Source: Lachnospiraceae bacterium (lineage in GTDB: Bacteria > Bacillota > Clostridia > Lachnospirales > Lachnospiraceae). Taken from it: a stretch of 35,007 nt of DNA. Positions 7,115 to 14,286 of the stretch are shown piece after piece. A model generated the notes under the pieces. It was given only the letters and a program-made list of their open reading frames with translations. It had not been told where the DNA came from and did no database searches. Each line of letters starts with the position of its first letter. Position 1 is the first letter of the stretch. Made by a program: the position numbers and the translations under genes. The stretch is from positions 1 through 35,007 of the forward strand of contig JAUNGD010000036.1 of NCBI GenBank assembly GCA_030524705.1. Direction: 5' to 3'.

Positions 7115-8710
7115 ATGAATCAGCGACATTATCTTTTAAAAGGCACGTTTCTCCTGACACTTACCGGGCTGCTTACCAGAATGGCAGGATTCTTTTATAA
7201 AATATTCCTCTCACGTACGATTGGTGCGGCGGAGATCGGGCGTTTTCAGCTAACGCTCCCCGTCTATGCATTCTGCATGGCGCTTTCCTGCGGCGGTATC
7301 CAGACGGCAATTTCCAGGTTTACCGCAGAATACTATGCCGAAAAGGACAAACGGTCCGCGTTCCGCATCCTCGCCTGCGCTCTGATGCTGTCCGGCGGTC
7401 TCTCTCTCGGATGCGGCGCAGCGCTTTTTTTCGGCTCTTCCTGGATCGCAGCTTCCTTCTTATTGGAGCCCTCCTGTGATATGCTGCTGAAAATGATTGC
7501 CCTTTCTCTGCCCTTTTCCGCTGTACACGGCTGTATAAACGGCTTTCTGATCGGTCAGAAAAATGTTTCTGTCTCGGCCGCCTCGCAGCTGCTGGAGCAG
7601 ATGCTGCGAATCGTATCCGTTTTCTTCTTTTCCGCCATTTTTCAGAAGAGCGGACGCAGTATGGACGCCTCTGTTATGGCGCTGGGGCAGATTGCCGGAG
7701 AAATATCTGCCGCACTTTTCTGCATGTATCATCTCTTTTTCGGGAAACAGCCCTCCATAGAGCCCCTGGAGGATGTCTCAAACCATACAAAGCCCTCTTT
7801 TCATACGCTTTTTCAGCTTGTTCAGCGGGATATGAAAAAGCCCCTCTCCGTCTCAATGCCGCTGGGAATCAACCGTATGCTGATCTGTGTTCTACAGGGG
7901 ATTGAAGCTGCACTGCTTCCGCAAATGCTGGGCCTATTCGGCCATAATTCTTCGGAGGCTCTGGCCGTATACGGAACCCTGACCGGTATGACGATGCCTC
8001 TGATCCTGTTTCCTACAGCGGTAACGGGATCCCTTGGCACCCTGCTGCTGCCCGTCATCTCAGAAGACCGCGCCCTGGGAAAGGATAAAAAAATAGCCGG
8101 AACCATAAGCGCCAGCTTCCAGGGGAGCCTTTTGCTGGGCTACTTCTTTCTGACCGCGTTTCTTTTGTTTGGCAATGATGCCGGACAGCTTCTGTTTCAC
8201 AGCAGTCTGGCCGGAAGCTTCGCGCAGAAGCTGGCGCTGATCTGTCCGTTTTTATATATAAACACTACGCTGATCAATATTCTTCACGGTCTTGGAAAAA
8301 CAGTCGCCGCCTCTGTGTGGAATGTCATTGCTTTCGGTATCCGCCTGTATTTTATCATCGCCCTGGTTCCCGAAGCCGGAATCGACGGATACTTTATCGG
8401 AATGCTGCTCAGCCAGGCCTTCGTCACCGCCTGCTCGCTGGTCACACTTTACCGGCAGACACATTTTGCCGCCGACCTGACAGATACTATCATCAAGCCC
8501 GCCCTTATCTGTATTGTAAGCGGCGCCGGCCTTGAGGCACTGAAGCTGCTGTTTCCGGGCCTTTGTGGCGGCTCCGTCCCGGCCCTTCTGTTCAGTGTGC
8601 TCCTCTATACCTCTGTTTTTCTGCTGCTTGCACTATTGCTGCTGTTGAGAAAGGAAGAACGGAGCAAGCTGCTCAGCGCCTTCCGGCAAAGGCCCATCGT
8701 TAAAATATAA
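7115..8710 (+). CDS. Oligosaccharide/lipid flippase of the MATE-like PST family, SpoVB type
   Basis: The 531-residue protein is an integral membrane protein with about 12-14 hydrophobic helices throughout. The opening (KGTFLLTLTGLLTRMAGFFYKIFLSR) and the following IGAAEIGRFQL segment are typical of the SpoVB branch of the MurJ/MATE-like flippases. Such proteins export polyprenyl-linked saccharides across the membrane; SpoVB is needed for spore cortex synthesis, while relatives export capsule or peptidoglycan precursors. The window also carries spo0A and coat genes, so a sporulation role is plausible but not proven. The ribosome binding site is weak (GGCAGG). The gene is divergent from iscR and convergent with the XRE gene. 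Confidence 0.75.
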   Translation: MNQRHYLLKGTFLLTLTGLLTRMAGFFYKIFLSRTIGAAEIGRFQLTLPVYAFCMALSCGGIQTAISRFTAEYYAEKDKRSAFRILACALMLSGGLSLGCGAALFFGSSWIAASFLLEPSCDMLLKMIALSLPFSAVHGCINGFLIGQKNVSVSAASQLLEQMLRIVSVFFFSAIFQKSGRSMDASVMALGQIAGEISAALFCMYHLFFGKQPSIEPLEDVSNHTKPSFHTLFQLVQRDMKKPLSVSMPLGINRMLICVLQGIEAALLPQMLGLFGHNSSEALAVYGTLTGMTMPLILFPTAVTGSLGTLLLPVISEDRALGKDKKIAGTISASFQGSLLLGYFFLTAFLLFGNDAGQLLFHSSLAGSFAQKLALICPFLYINTTLINILHGLGKTVAASVWNVIAFGIRLYFIIALVPEAGIDGYFIGMLLSQAFVTACSLVTLYRQTHFAADLTDTIIKPALICIVSGAGLEALKLLFPGLCGGSVPALLFSVLLYTSVFLLLALLLLLRKEERSKLLSAFRQRPIVKI

Positions 8711-8777
8711 TTCCGGCAGGATAACAGAGCATGTCCATTGCTTATCCCTTTACCATAAAAAACATTCTAAACGTAAA

Positions 8778-8808
8778 TAGATGTACAAAGCCCAGCTCTG
8801 TACATCTA
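8778..8808. terminator. Perfect hairpin between convergent genes
   Basis: TAGATGTACA (8778-8787) pairs perfectly with TGTACATCTA (8799-8808) around an 11-nt loop. It lies between the flippase and XRE stops. In the minus direction it is followed by TTTACGTTTAG, in the plus direction by no T-run, so it fits best as the XRE terminator, possibly bidirectional. Confidence 0.45.
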
Positions 8809-8828
8809 TCCTAAAAGCAGAAACAAAT

Positions 8829-9161
8829 TTATTTTCTCATATCATTTATTAAAAACTGTATATGTACAATCTGCTCAGAGGTCAGCCCTTCCACACTCAC
8901 ATATTTTACTTCCTCTCCGAGAATAGTTTCCATACTGACCGCCAAAATCTGCGAAAGCCTTCTCAACATACTGGCAGAAGGTATGATCCTGTTATTCTCC
9001 CAGTTCGAAACAGCCTGTTTCGTAATCCCAAGCTGTCTTGCCAGTTCAGGCTGTGACAACCCACGTGCTTTTCTTAAATTCCGTAAATTATTGCCGAACC
9101 CGCCTTCCTTCTTACTTATTCTCTCCTCCGACATTGGCATTATATGATGAATTTCAGGCAA
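8829..9161 (-). CDS. XRE-family helix-turn-helix regulator
   Basis: The 110-residue protein contains one Cro/CI-type helix-turn-helix: NLRKARGLSQPELARQLG, then ITKQAVSNWENNR, about residues 27-60. A short C-terminal helical region follows, which may dimerise. The start is not obvious. The longest frame begins inside the terminator hairpin of the upstream surface gene. Internal ATG codons at 9140 and 9134 lack a site. A TTG at 9161 has AAAGGAG nine bases upstream and is chosen. The gene lies about 90 bp behind the phase-switchable surface protein on the same strand and has no clear promoter of its own, so it may be expressed by readthrough. Its target is unknown; the surface gene or the switch are natural candidates. 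Confidence 0.8.
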   Translation of the reverse strand: MPEIHHIMPMSEERISKKEGGFGNNLRNLRKARGLSQPELARQLGITKQAVSNWENNRIIPSASMLRRLSQILAVSMETILGEEVKYVSVEGLTSEQIVHIQFLINDMRK

Positions 9162-9187
9162 CCGCGGTATCTCCTTTCTTTCAAAAA

Positions 9188-9216
9188 GGCAGCAGGGGGT
9201 CATTCCCTCTGCCGCC
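9188..9216 (-). terminator. Intrinsic terminator of the surface-protein gene
   Basis: On the minus strand GGCGGCAGAGGG pairs with CCCCCTGCTGCC (one wobble, one mismatch) around a 5-nt loop, followed directly by TTTTTG. It lies about 35 bp after the surface-protein stop. Confidence 0.75.
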
Positions 9217-9251
9217 TGTTCGTCATTAATCCTTTACCTTTTCCTGTATCT

Positions 9252-12200
9252 TTATTTTGTAGTCCGCCTTTTTTTGTTCACAACAAGCGTTCCGGTAATG
9301 ACTGCTGCGCTAAGAACCAGAAGCAGAACCCAGAGGATTATATTGCTGCTATCCCCGGTTTTCGGCGCGCCCGTCTGTACGGAATTTGTCTGCGGCTGGT
9401 TCGACTCCGCATTATCCTTCGTAGAAGTACCTTCTTTTATAGTAGTGTCATCCTTCGTCGGTGCTTCTTCTTTCGTCGGTGTCTCTCCTGCCGTTGGCGT
9501 GTTTTCTTCTACCGGGGTCTCTCCGATAGCAGGTATCTCTCCGGTTGATGGAGTCGTTCCCGTTTCTCCGGTCACTGGAGTTTCTCCTGCTGCAGGGGTC
9601 TCTCCCGTTGACGGTTTTTCCCCTGTCGTAGGAGTTTCTCCCGCCGACGGTTTTTCCTCTGTCGCAGGAGTTTCTCCCGTCGACGGTTTTTCCCCGGCCG
9701 GCGGTGTGTCTCCGCCTGTAGATGGGCCGTCACCGGAAGGAGCAGGCTCTGTCTCTGCCGGATATTCTACTGTAATATCTGCATTATCATCAGGCGTCGT
9801 GCCATCCGGTAATTTCTCATCGTCTCCTGCAGACGCATCTGTCACAACGGCCGCATTTTTAATTACCGCTTTGCCTGTCATATTACTGTTCACGGCAGCT
9901 TTTATCGTTAGGACTACTGTCGTACCATTTGCCAGCGCCGGGATTGTCCAGATGCCGTTTGCAGAATCATACTGATCTGCCGGCGCCGCACTGATAAGAG
10001 TCAGATCGTCATCCAGCTGCTCAGATACTTTGATACCGCTTAAGTCTCTGCCAGTGTTATTGCTGACCTGAATCGTATAAGTCACCGTCTCCCCTGGGGT
10101 AACCGTAGTCTTGTCTGCAGTCTTGTTGACCATAAGCTTATCCCAGTCTGGTTTGTCCGGAGCAGCCGGCTCTGTCTGATTATCTACTTCTACTGTAACA
10201 TCTACACTGTCGCTCGGCTCTGTGCCCTCAGGCAGCTTCTCCCCGTCGTCATCAGATGCATCTGTCACTACAGCCGTATTGGGAATAACCATCTGCTCTG
10301 CCACGTTGCTGTTTACATTTACCTGAAGCGTCAAAGTCGCTGTCGAACCATTCTCCAGTGCCGGAATCGTCCAAACGCCGTCCGCTGAATCATACTGGTC
10401 TTCCGGAACGGCACTGATGAGCGTCAGATTGTCATTCAACTGCTCAGACACTATGATATTGCTTAAATTTTTTCCAGTATTATTTGTCACCTGAATCGTG
10501 TAGGTCACAGTATCCCCCGGTTTGACCGTAGTCTTGTCTGCGGTTTTGTTAACCGTAAGCTTATCCCACTCCGGTTGGTCCGGAGCAGCCGGCTCTGTCT
10601 GATCATCTACTTCTACTATAACATCTACACTGTCGCTCGGCTCTGTGCCCTCAGGCAGCTCCTCCCCGTCCTCGTCAGATGCATCCGTCACTGCAGCCGT
10701 ATTTGGAATAGTCATCTGTTCCGTCACGTTGCTGTTCACACTTACCTGAAGCGTCAAAGTCGCTGTCGAGCCATTCTCCAGTGCCGGAATCGTCCAGATG
10801 CCATCTGCAGAGTCATACTGGCCTTCCGGAGCGGCGCTGATGAACGTCAGATTGTCATTCAACCGCTCAGATACTATAATATTGCTTAAATTTTTTCCAG
10901 TATTGTTTGCCACCTGAATCGTGTAGGTCACAGTATCCCCCGGTTTGACCGTAGTCTTGTCTGCGGTCTTGTTAACCGTAAGCTTATCCCAGTCCGGTTG
11001 ATCCGGAACAACCGGCTGTTTTTTGGTATATGTGTTTTTTACTTCACGGTTCAAAGTACTTTTATTCGTTGCAGAAATGGCATATGCAAAACTGTCGTTC
11101 GCCTGATTTACACCATACATAGCTGTACCCGATATGGTCATATCATATCCGTCTATGTCCGCATTCTTTTCCGTCAGAAGCAGTTCATAAGTCGTTCCTG
11201 TTTCAACATTTTTATAATATGGCAGGCTCAGAGTACCTGTCAGGGTATCTCCAGTACCAGTCAAAAGAACTGTATCGGTAACTGTCTGGTTTGTCTCAAG
11301 GTTCTTGTAAGAATACATCATGGAAAAACCTTCTGGTGCAGAGGTAATATCTCCTGCAAATTTCTTGGTAATATTCATAGTGGAATATCCCTCAACAGTA
11401 ATCTTCTTATCCTCTTCCCAAACGGCATACAGGGTCTTTGTAACAGAACCACCATCATATCCCAAAACAGTTTGGGACACCATACATGAGCCTCCCGGCT
11501 GACGTGTAGCAACCCCACCAAGGGTATCACTCCATCCCTTAAACACATATCCCGGCTTTGTGGGCACTGTATTCGGAATTGTAAAGGTGTGGCTCTTCGT
11601 ATATTTGTCATCGGTTCCATACGTCTGATCCTCAGGCGCGCCTGTACCGCCGTTGGCATCGTATTTCAATGTGAAATTCCATAAATGGCTGGTGGTTCCA
11701 CCGCCGCCATTGCCAGTCGTCCATTGTGTCACCCAATAAGTGATTGTCTGAGTTTTCTGGTTTGTACCAAATTCCACATTTTGTCCAACCCGAGCATCAC
11801 CGCTGGCTGGAAGATGATACGGCCCTACAACTTTTGTTACTGTGCCAAAATTATAGCCTGCATATGCTGTTCCAGCCAGAAAATGATTCAGGTCAGGAAT
11901 CGTATAATAAGCCTGATAGGACTCTGTGCCGCTGCCTGCATAGGCCTTATCATCTCCACCGAGAAAAACCGAAGCCCCCGAACTTGCACAAAACACACGA
12001 GCCTGAATCGTAACCGGGTTATATAATGAACCCAACGGCTGCACTCCCCCCGTCAGCGCATTCATTGCCTGCGCCATAACGAGCACTGCCGCCTGCACAT
12101 CATCTCTTTCCAGCTCTTCCTCACTCAATACATCATAAGCCGCCGATGCTGCACCGATCTGTTCATTAAGCGCCTGACCGCTTTCGCTATTGATCTCCTG

Positions 12201-12734
12201 CGGAATAGTAATTGCTGCTACAGCGTCCAAAAATGCCTGCACGGCGGCTGATTTTCCTTCATTTGCCTCTCCGGCAGGATTAACATTTGCTCCCGGCGCT
12301 TTCATAGGGCTTCCGGACACAACCTGCTCCGCCGGATTTCCTTCCGCTGCCGGTCCTGCTGCGTTCTCCGGTGCTGCCGATTCTGTCTGATTGTCCGTCC
12401 CCGTTGTTTCCGGAGCTGCCGTTGTCTCCTCCTGACTTCCGCCGTCTGTCGTATCCGGCTGGATTTCTTCTCCTGCCGTCTCCCCCTGAGTTTCCGATAC
12501 GGCCGGACTTTCTGAATCCTCCGACTGTTCCGGGGTACTTTCTTCCGTCAAAGCAGCTGTCTGCTCATCCGGATTGCCGCTCTCCGGCGTGCTGCCTTCC
12601 TGTTCATAAGTTGCGGCCGAATTAAAACCGGCAAGGTTACCTTCTTCTGCGAATGTCGTCATGCAGAGAGAAAGAACCATAACCGCTGACAATAAAAATG
12701 CCATAATACGCCGCGTATTTGCTTTTCTCTTCAT
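9252..12734 (-). CDS. Cell-wall-anchored multidomain repeat surface protein (phase-variable candidate)
   Basis: The 1160-residue protein starts with a signal peptide (basic MKRKANTRR, hydrophobic core, TTFAEE cleavage region near residue 27). Next comes an acidic Glu/Thr/Pro/Ala-rich stretch to about residue 190. An InlB-type beta-repeat lies near 350-445 (YDANGG, GYVFKGWSD). A SpaA/Cna-like domain follows near 455-580 (MNITKKFAG). Then come three tandem 141-residue DUF11-type Ig-like units to about residue 1000, and a Pro/Thr/Glu stalk of 12-residue repeats (KPSTGETPATEE type). The C-terminus is a sortase signal: APKTG, a hydrophobic helix, and a basic tail NKKRRTTK. The ATG at 12734 is chosen because it opens the signal peptide. 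It probably acts as an adhesin or host/cell contact protein outside the cell. Upstream is an invertible promoter now pointing away, so the gene is predicted OFF in this molecule. No sortase is in the window. Confidence 0.9.
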   Translation of the reverse strand: MKRKANTRRIMAFLLSAVMVLSLCMTTFAEEGNLAGFNSAATYEQEGSTPESGNPDEQTAALTEESTPEQSEDSESPAVSETQGETAGEEIQPDTTDGGSQEETTAAPETTGTDNQTESAAPENAAGPAAEGNPAEQVVSGSPMKAPGANVNPAGEANEGKSAAVQAFLDAVAAITIPQEINSESGQALNEQIGAASAAYDVLSEEELERDDVQAAVLVMAQAMNALTGGVQPLGSLYNPVTIQARVFCASSGASVFLGGDDKAYAGSGTESYQAYYTIPDLNHFLAGTAYAGYNFGTVTKVVGPYHLPASGDARVGQNVEFGTNQKTQTITYWVTQWTTGNGGGGTTSHLWNFTLKYDANGGTGAPEDQTYGTDDKYTKSHTFTIPNTVPTKPGYVFKGWSDTLGGVATRQPGGSCMVSQTVLGYDGGSVTKTLYAVWEEDKKITVEGYSTMNITKKFAGDITSAPEGFSMMYSYKNLETNQTVTDTVLLTGTGDTLTGTLSLPYYKNVETGTTYELLLTEKNADIDGYDMTISGTAMYGVNQANDSFAYAISATNKSTLNREVKNTYTKKQPVVPDQPDWDKLTVNKTADKTTVKPGDTVTYTIQVANNTGKNLSNIIVSERLNDNLTFISAAPEGQYDSADGIWTIPALENGSTATLTLQVSVNSNVTEQMTIPNTAAVTDASDEDGEELPEGTEPSDSVDVIVEVDDQTEPAAPDQPEWDKLTVNKTADKTTVKPGDTVTYTIQVTNNTGKNLSNIIVSEQLNDNLTLISAVPEDQYDSADGVWTIPALENGSTATLTLQVNVNSNVAEQMVIPNTAVVTDASDDDGEKLPEGTEPSDSVDVTVEVDNQTEPAAPDKPDWDKLMVNKTADKTTVTPGETVTYTIQVSNNTGRDLSGIKVSEQLDDDLTLISAAPADQYDSANGIWTIPALANGTTVVLTIKAAVNSNMTGKAVIKNAAVVTDASAGDDEKLPDGTTPDDNADITVEYPAETEPAPSGDGPSTGGDTPPAGEKPSTGETPATEEKPSAGETPTTGEKPSTGETPAAGETPVTGETGTTPSTGEIPAIGETPVEENTPTAGETPTKEEAPTKDDTTIKEGTSTKDNAESNQPQTNSVQTGAPKTGDSSNIILWVLLLVLSAAVITGTLVVNKKRRTTK
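9560..9720. repeat. 36-bp tandem repeats encoding the Pro/Thr/Glu stalk
   Basis: Degenerate 36-bp units encode KPSTGETPATEE, KPSAGETPTTGE and KPSTGETPAAGE, then degrade. Repeats of this kind form an extended wall-spanning stalk in Gram-positive surface proteins and are prone to copy-number change by slippage. Their periodicity also creates a long open frame on the plus strand, which is not a gene. Confidence 0.75.
9740..10986. repeat. Three tandem 423-bp repeats (DUF11-type domains)
   Basis: Unit boundaries, marked by the TCCCA(G/C)T(C/T)(T/C)GG segment, fall at 10987, 10564 and 10141, exactly 423 bp (141 codons) apart. Each unit encodes WDKL(T/M)VNKTADKTTV, then a beta-rich TYTIQV core and an acidic, proline-containing linker. 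The first two units are nearly identical at DNA level; the C-terminal one has diverged, especially in its linker. Confidence 0.88.
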
Positions 12735-12926
12735 CGCCTTTTCGTCTCTCCTTTCGATTTGCACTCTGGTGCGACGCCTGGAGCTGCATATGTCAAAATC
12801 GCTGTTTCTGTCTTCCCATCCGCCCGCCTCGCTGCAGGATTGTAATCGTGCAGGCAACGATAATATCTCCTTTCCCGAAAACACAAACGGATACCCAGCA
12901 AATTTTTGTCTGCCAGAACTTTCACC
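12735..12926 (-). other. Fixed leader between invertible segment and surface gene
   Basis: This 192-bp stretch would form most of the 5' leader of the surface-protein mRNA when the switch is ON. I see no good promoter on the minus strand within it. A GTG-initiated 64-codon frame (12925-12731) ends on ATGA overlapping the surface-gene start, but it lacks a ribosome binding site and is not called. Confidence 0.45.
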
Positions 12927-12949
12927 TCATAATTTGTCTTATGTGGTAT
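12927..12949 (+). repeat. Left inverted repeat of the invertible promoter (recombination site)
   Basis: This 23-bp sequence is repeated perfectly in inverse orientation at 13195-13217. It contains CATAATTTGTCTTATG, in which CATAA and TTATG are inverted arms around a 6-bp TTTGTC spacer. That is the form expected of a tyrosine-recombinase crossover site. Confidence 0.85.
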
Positions 12950-13030
12950 GATGTACCGTGCTTTTGGGAAGATCAGACATGAAAGATTGATAAAGGCAAA
13001 ATATCCGCGGGAAAAAAGCTCAATAAAACA

Positions 13031-13060
13031 AGTCTTTCTGGAAAAGTCTGCAGAAAGGCT
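13031..13060. terminator. Hairpin inside the invertible segment
   Basis: AGTCTTTCTG (13031-13040) pairs with CAGAAAGGCT (13051-13060) around a 10-nt loop, with one wobble position. On the minus strand it is followed by TGTTTTATTG, so in the present orientation it could stop stray transcription heading for the surface gene. After inversion it would lie behind the promoter. Confidence 0.45.
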
Positions 13061-13122
13061 CTATTTTCATACTTAAAAATAAAGAAAACCGGAAAAAAAC
13101 TATAAATTTCATGGTATTTCCT

Positions 13123-13151
13123 TTGACAAAACTATCGTTTGGCAATATAAT
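13123..13151 (+). promoter_or_regulatory. Perfect consensus promoter within the invertible segment
   Basis: TTGACA (13123-13128), a 17-bp spacer and TATAAT (13146-13151) match the sigma-A consensus at all twelve positions. In this orientation the transcript starts near 13158 and runs towards the 3' end of the recombinase gene on its antisense strand, until the hairpin at 13243-13265. Inversion would direct it into the surface-protein gene. Confidence 0.88.
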
Positions 13152-13194
13152 GAAAAAGAGTTTGGAGCTAAGTTATGTAATGTTCTGCCCACAA

Positions 13195-13217
13195 ATACCA
13201 CATAAGACAAATTATGA
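13195..13217 (-). repeat. Right inverted repeat of the invertible promoter (recombination site)
   Basis: Perfect 23-bp inverse copy of 12927-12949, 51 bp from the recombinase stop codon. Confidence 0.85.
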
Positions 13218-13242
13218 AGCAAATACAACGGGCTGGTGCATC

Positions 13243-13265
13243 AAAAAAGCATTTGCTCTTTTTTT
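13243..13265. terminator. Bidirectional A/T-flanked terminator between switch and recombinase
   Basis: AAAAAAGCA pairs with TGCTCTTTTTT around a TT loop, with T-runs in both directions. It ends three bases before the recombinase stop. It would stop the OFF-state promoter transcript after about 108 nt and also end recombinase transcription, insulating the two. Confidence 0.55.
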
Positions 13266-13268
13266 GCG

Positions 13269-14108
13269 TCAGACCACAAGACCCAGGGCATCCAGACAAC
13301 GTCGGTGCTCCTTTCCGCTGCTGATAATATAGATCCGGGTCGTGTTGATGCTGCTGTGTCCTAGTATATCTGCCAGCTTTGCAATATCTTTATCTACAGA
13401 ATAGAAGCACCGGGCAAACAGGTGGCGCAGATTATGCGGAAACACTTTTTTCTCATCTACGCCCGCATCCCGGCACAGCGCTTTCATCATCTTCCAGATG
13501 TTGCTCCGGTCCAGCGAGCGCCCGGTTCTGGTGACGAAGACCGGCCCGGAACTAATCTTCTCCCGGTGTATGAATTTCTTCAGATTTTTTTGCAGCTTCC
13601 GGGGAATTAAAATCGTCCTCGTTTTTCCTTTCAAGCGGATCAAAGCCTCGCCCTGGTCAATTGCTTCCACTGTGATATATTTCACCTCGGACACCCGGAT
13701 TCCGGTACTGCAGATTGTCTGCAGCAGCAATGCCAGTTTCTCGTTTTTCCTTTTTTCAGCTGCCTTTACCAGCCGCAGATATTCCTCCCGGCTCAGTTCT
13801 CTTTCTGCAGGACAATAGGCGGTACGCTGGATCTTTAGCAATTTCATGCACAATTCTTTTTTCCTGATAAAAATAAAAAAACTGTTTAAGGCAGACAGCT
13901 TTGTATTCACACTAACTGGCCGGTATTTTTGTTCCAGTTTCTGCTTGTAAGCCACAGCCGCTTCCTTTGTAAGTACCTCCGTATCCAGAGAGGACAAAAA
14001 TCTGAAAATATCCCGTCTGTATTGATTAATGGTGGCTTTACTGCGCTCTTCCTGTTTCAAATAATTCAGATAGCTTTCCAACTGCATTTCATATTCTGTT
14101 TTTTCCAT
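13269..14108 (-). CDS. Tyrosine recombinase (XerC/XerD-like), candidate invertase of the adjacent promoter switch
   Basis: The 279-residue protein has an N-terminal SAM-like core-binding domain (about 1-90) and a C-terminal catalytic domain. Catalytic residues are visible: Arg138 in STGIRVSE, Lys160/162 in RLKGKTR, His225 and Arg228 in PHNLRH, His251 in LGHSS and nucleophile Tyr260 in TRIYI. All are present, so the enzyme should be active. This size and layout match stand-alone recombinases that invert short promoter segments in Firmicutes and Bacteroidetes. Its gene ends 51 bp from one inverted repeat. No integrase-type attachment sites or cargo are seen, so an inversion role fits better than element integration. 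The ATG has GGAGG about six bases upstream. Its own promoter is not clear. Confidence 0.92.
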   Translation of the reverse strand: MEKTEYEMQLESYLNYLKQEERSKATINQYRRDIFRFLSSLDTEVLTKEAAVAYKQKLEQKYRPVSVNTKLSALNSFFIFIRKKELCMKLLKIQRTAYCPAERELSREEYLRLVKAAEKRKNEKLALLLQTICSTGIRVSEVKYITVEAIDQGEALIRLKGKTRTILIPRKLQKNLKKFIHREKISSGPVFVTRTGRSLDRSNIWKMMKALCRDAGVDEKKVFPHNLRHLFARCFYSVDKDIAKLADILGHSSINTTRIYIISSGKEHRRCLDALGLVV

Positions 14109-14218
14109 GACAATTACCTCCTACCGAAAATAAATCTTTTCATTTTTTCTGAAACACAAGATGACACTGCCTTTTTTTGTCTGCCGTTCGCAGCGTCGGT
14201 GTACTTCCAGCATACCAA

Positions 14219-14251
14219 ACAAGCCGCAGAGTGTTTCACCCCGCGGCCTGT
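14219..14251 (-). terminator. Terminator behind the coat protein genes
   Basis: On the minus strand ACAGGCCGC pairs with GCGGCTTGT (one wobble) around a 15-nt loop, followed by TTGG. On the plus strand the stem is followed by TTTTTC. It lies 36 bp after the CotF-like gene stop and before the recombinase gene. Confidence 0.55.
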
Positions 14252-14286
14252 TTTTCTAAAGTATTCGCTGATTCGTCAAGTATATC

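Larger units (their letters stand above)
12950..13194. promoter_or_regulatory. Invertible promoter segment, OFF orientation for the surface gene
   Basis: The 245 bp between the inverted repeats hold no convincing gene but one perfect promoter near the right end, pointing right, and one hairpin near the middle. Inversion maps position x to 26144-x. The promoter would then lie at about 13021-12993 on the minus strand, with a transcript start near 12986. The segment is A+T-rich compared with its flanks. The phase-switch reading is inferred from the repeats, promoter, recombinase and surface gene together. Confidence 0.82.

Noticed and set aside
9038-9229. Long N-terminal extension of the XRE protein from 9203
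   Set aside because: The ATG at 9203 lies in the loop of the surface-gene terminator hairpin and lacks a spaced ribosome binding site; TTG at 9161 is better supported.
9274-9975. 233-codon plus-strand open frame opposite the surface-protein stalk
   Set aside because: It is created by the regular codon pattern of the Pro/Thr/Glu repeats on the other strand. It has no ribosome binding site and the composition is a mirror of the repeats.
12731-12925. GTG-initiated 64-codon upstream frame ending on ATGA at the surface-gene start
   Set aside because: The overlap is suggestive of translational coupling, but there is no ribosome binding site before the GTG and the product resembles nothing, so it is probably chance.
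12990-13130. A weak minus-strand promoter (TTGTCA with TTTATA) that could express the surface gene in the present orientation
   Set aside because: The -10 matches poorly and a hairpin with a T-rich tail lies between it and the gene, so meaningful ON-state expression from it is unlikely.
13111-13332. 73-codon plus-strand frame running from the invertible segment into the recombinase 3' end
   Set aside because: It starts upstream of the predicted transcript start, crosses the promoter, a recombination site and the terminator hairpin, and overlaps the recombinase antisense, so it is not a likely gene.
13269-14108. Recombinase as the integrase of an integrated element
   Set aside because: No attachment-site duplication, cargo genes or tRNA target are visible, while a perfect inverted repeat with a promoter lies next to it. 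Inversion explains the context better.
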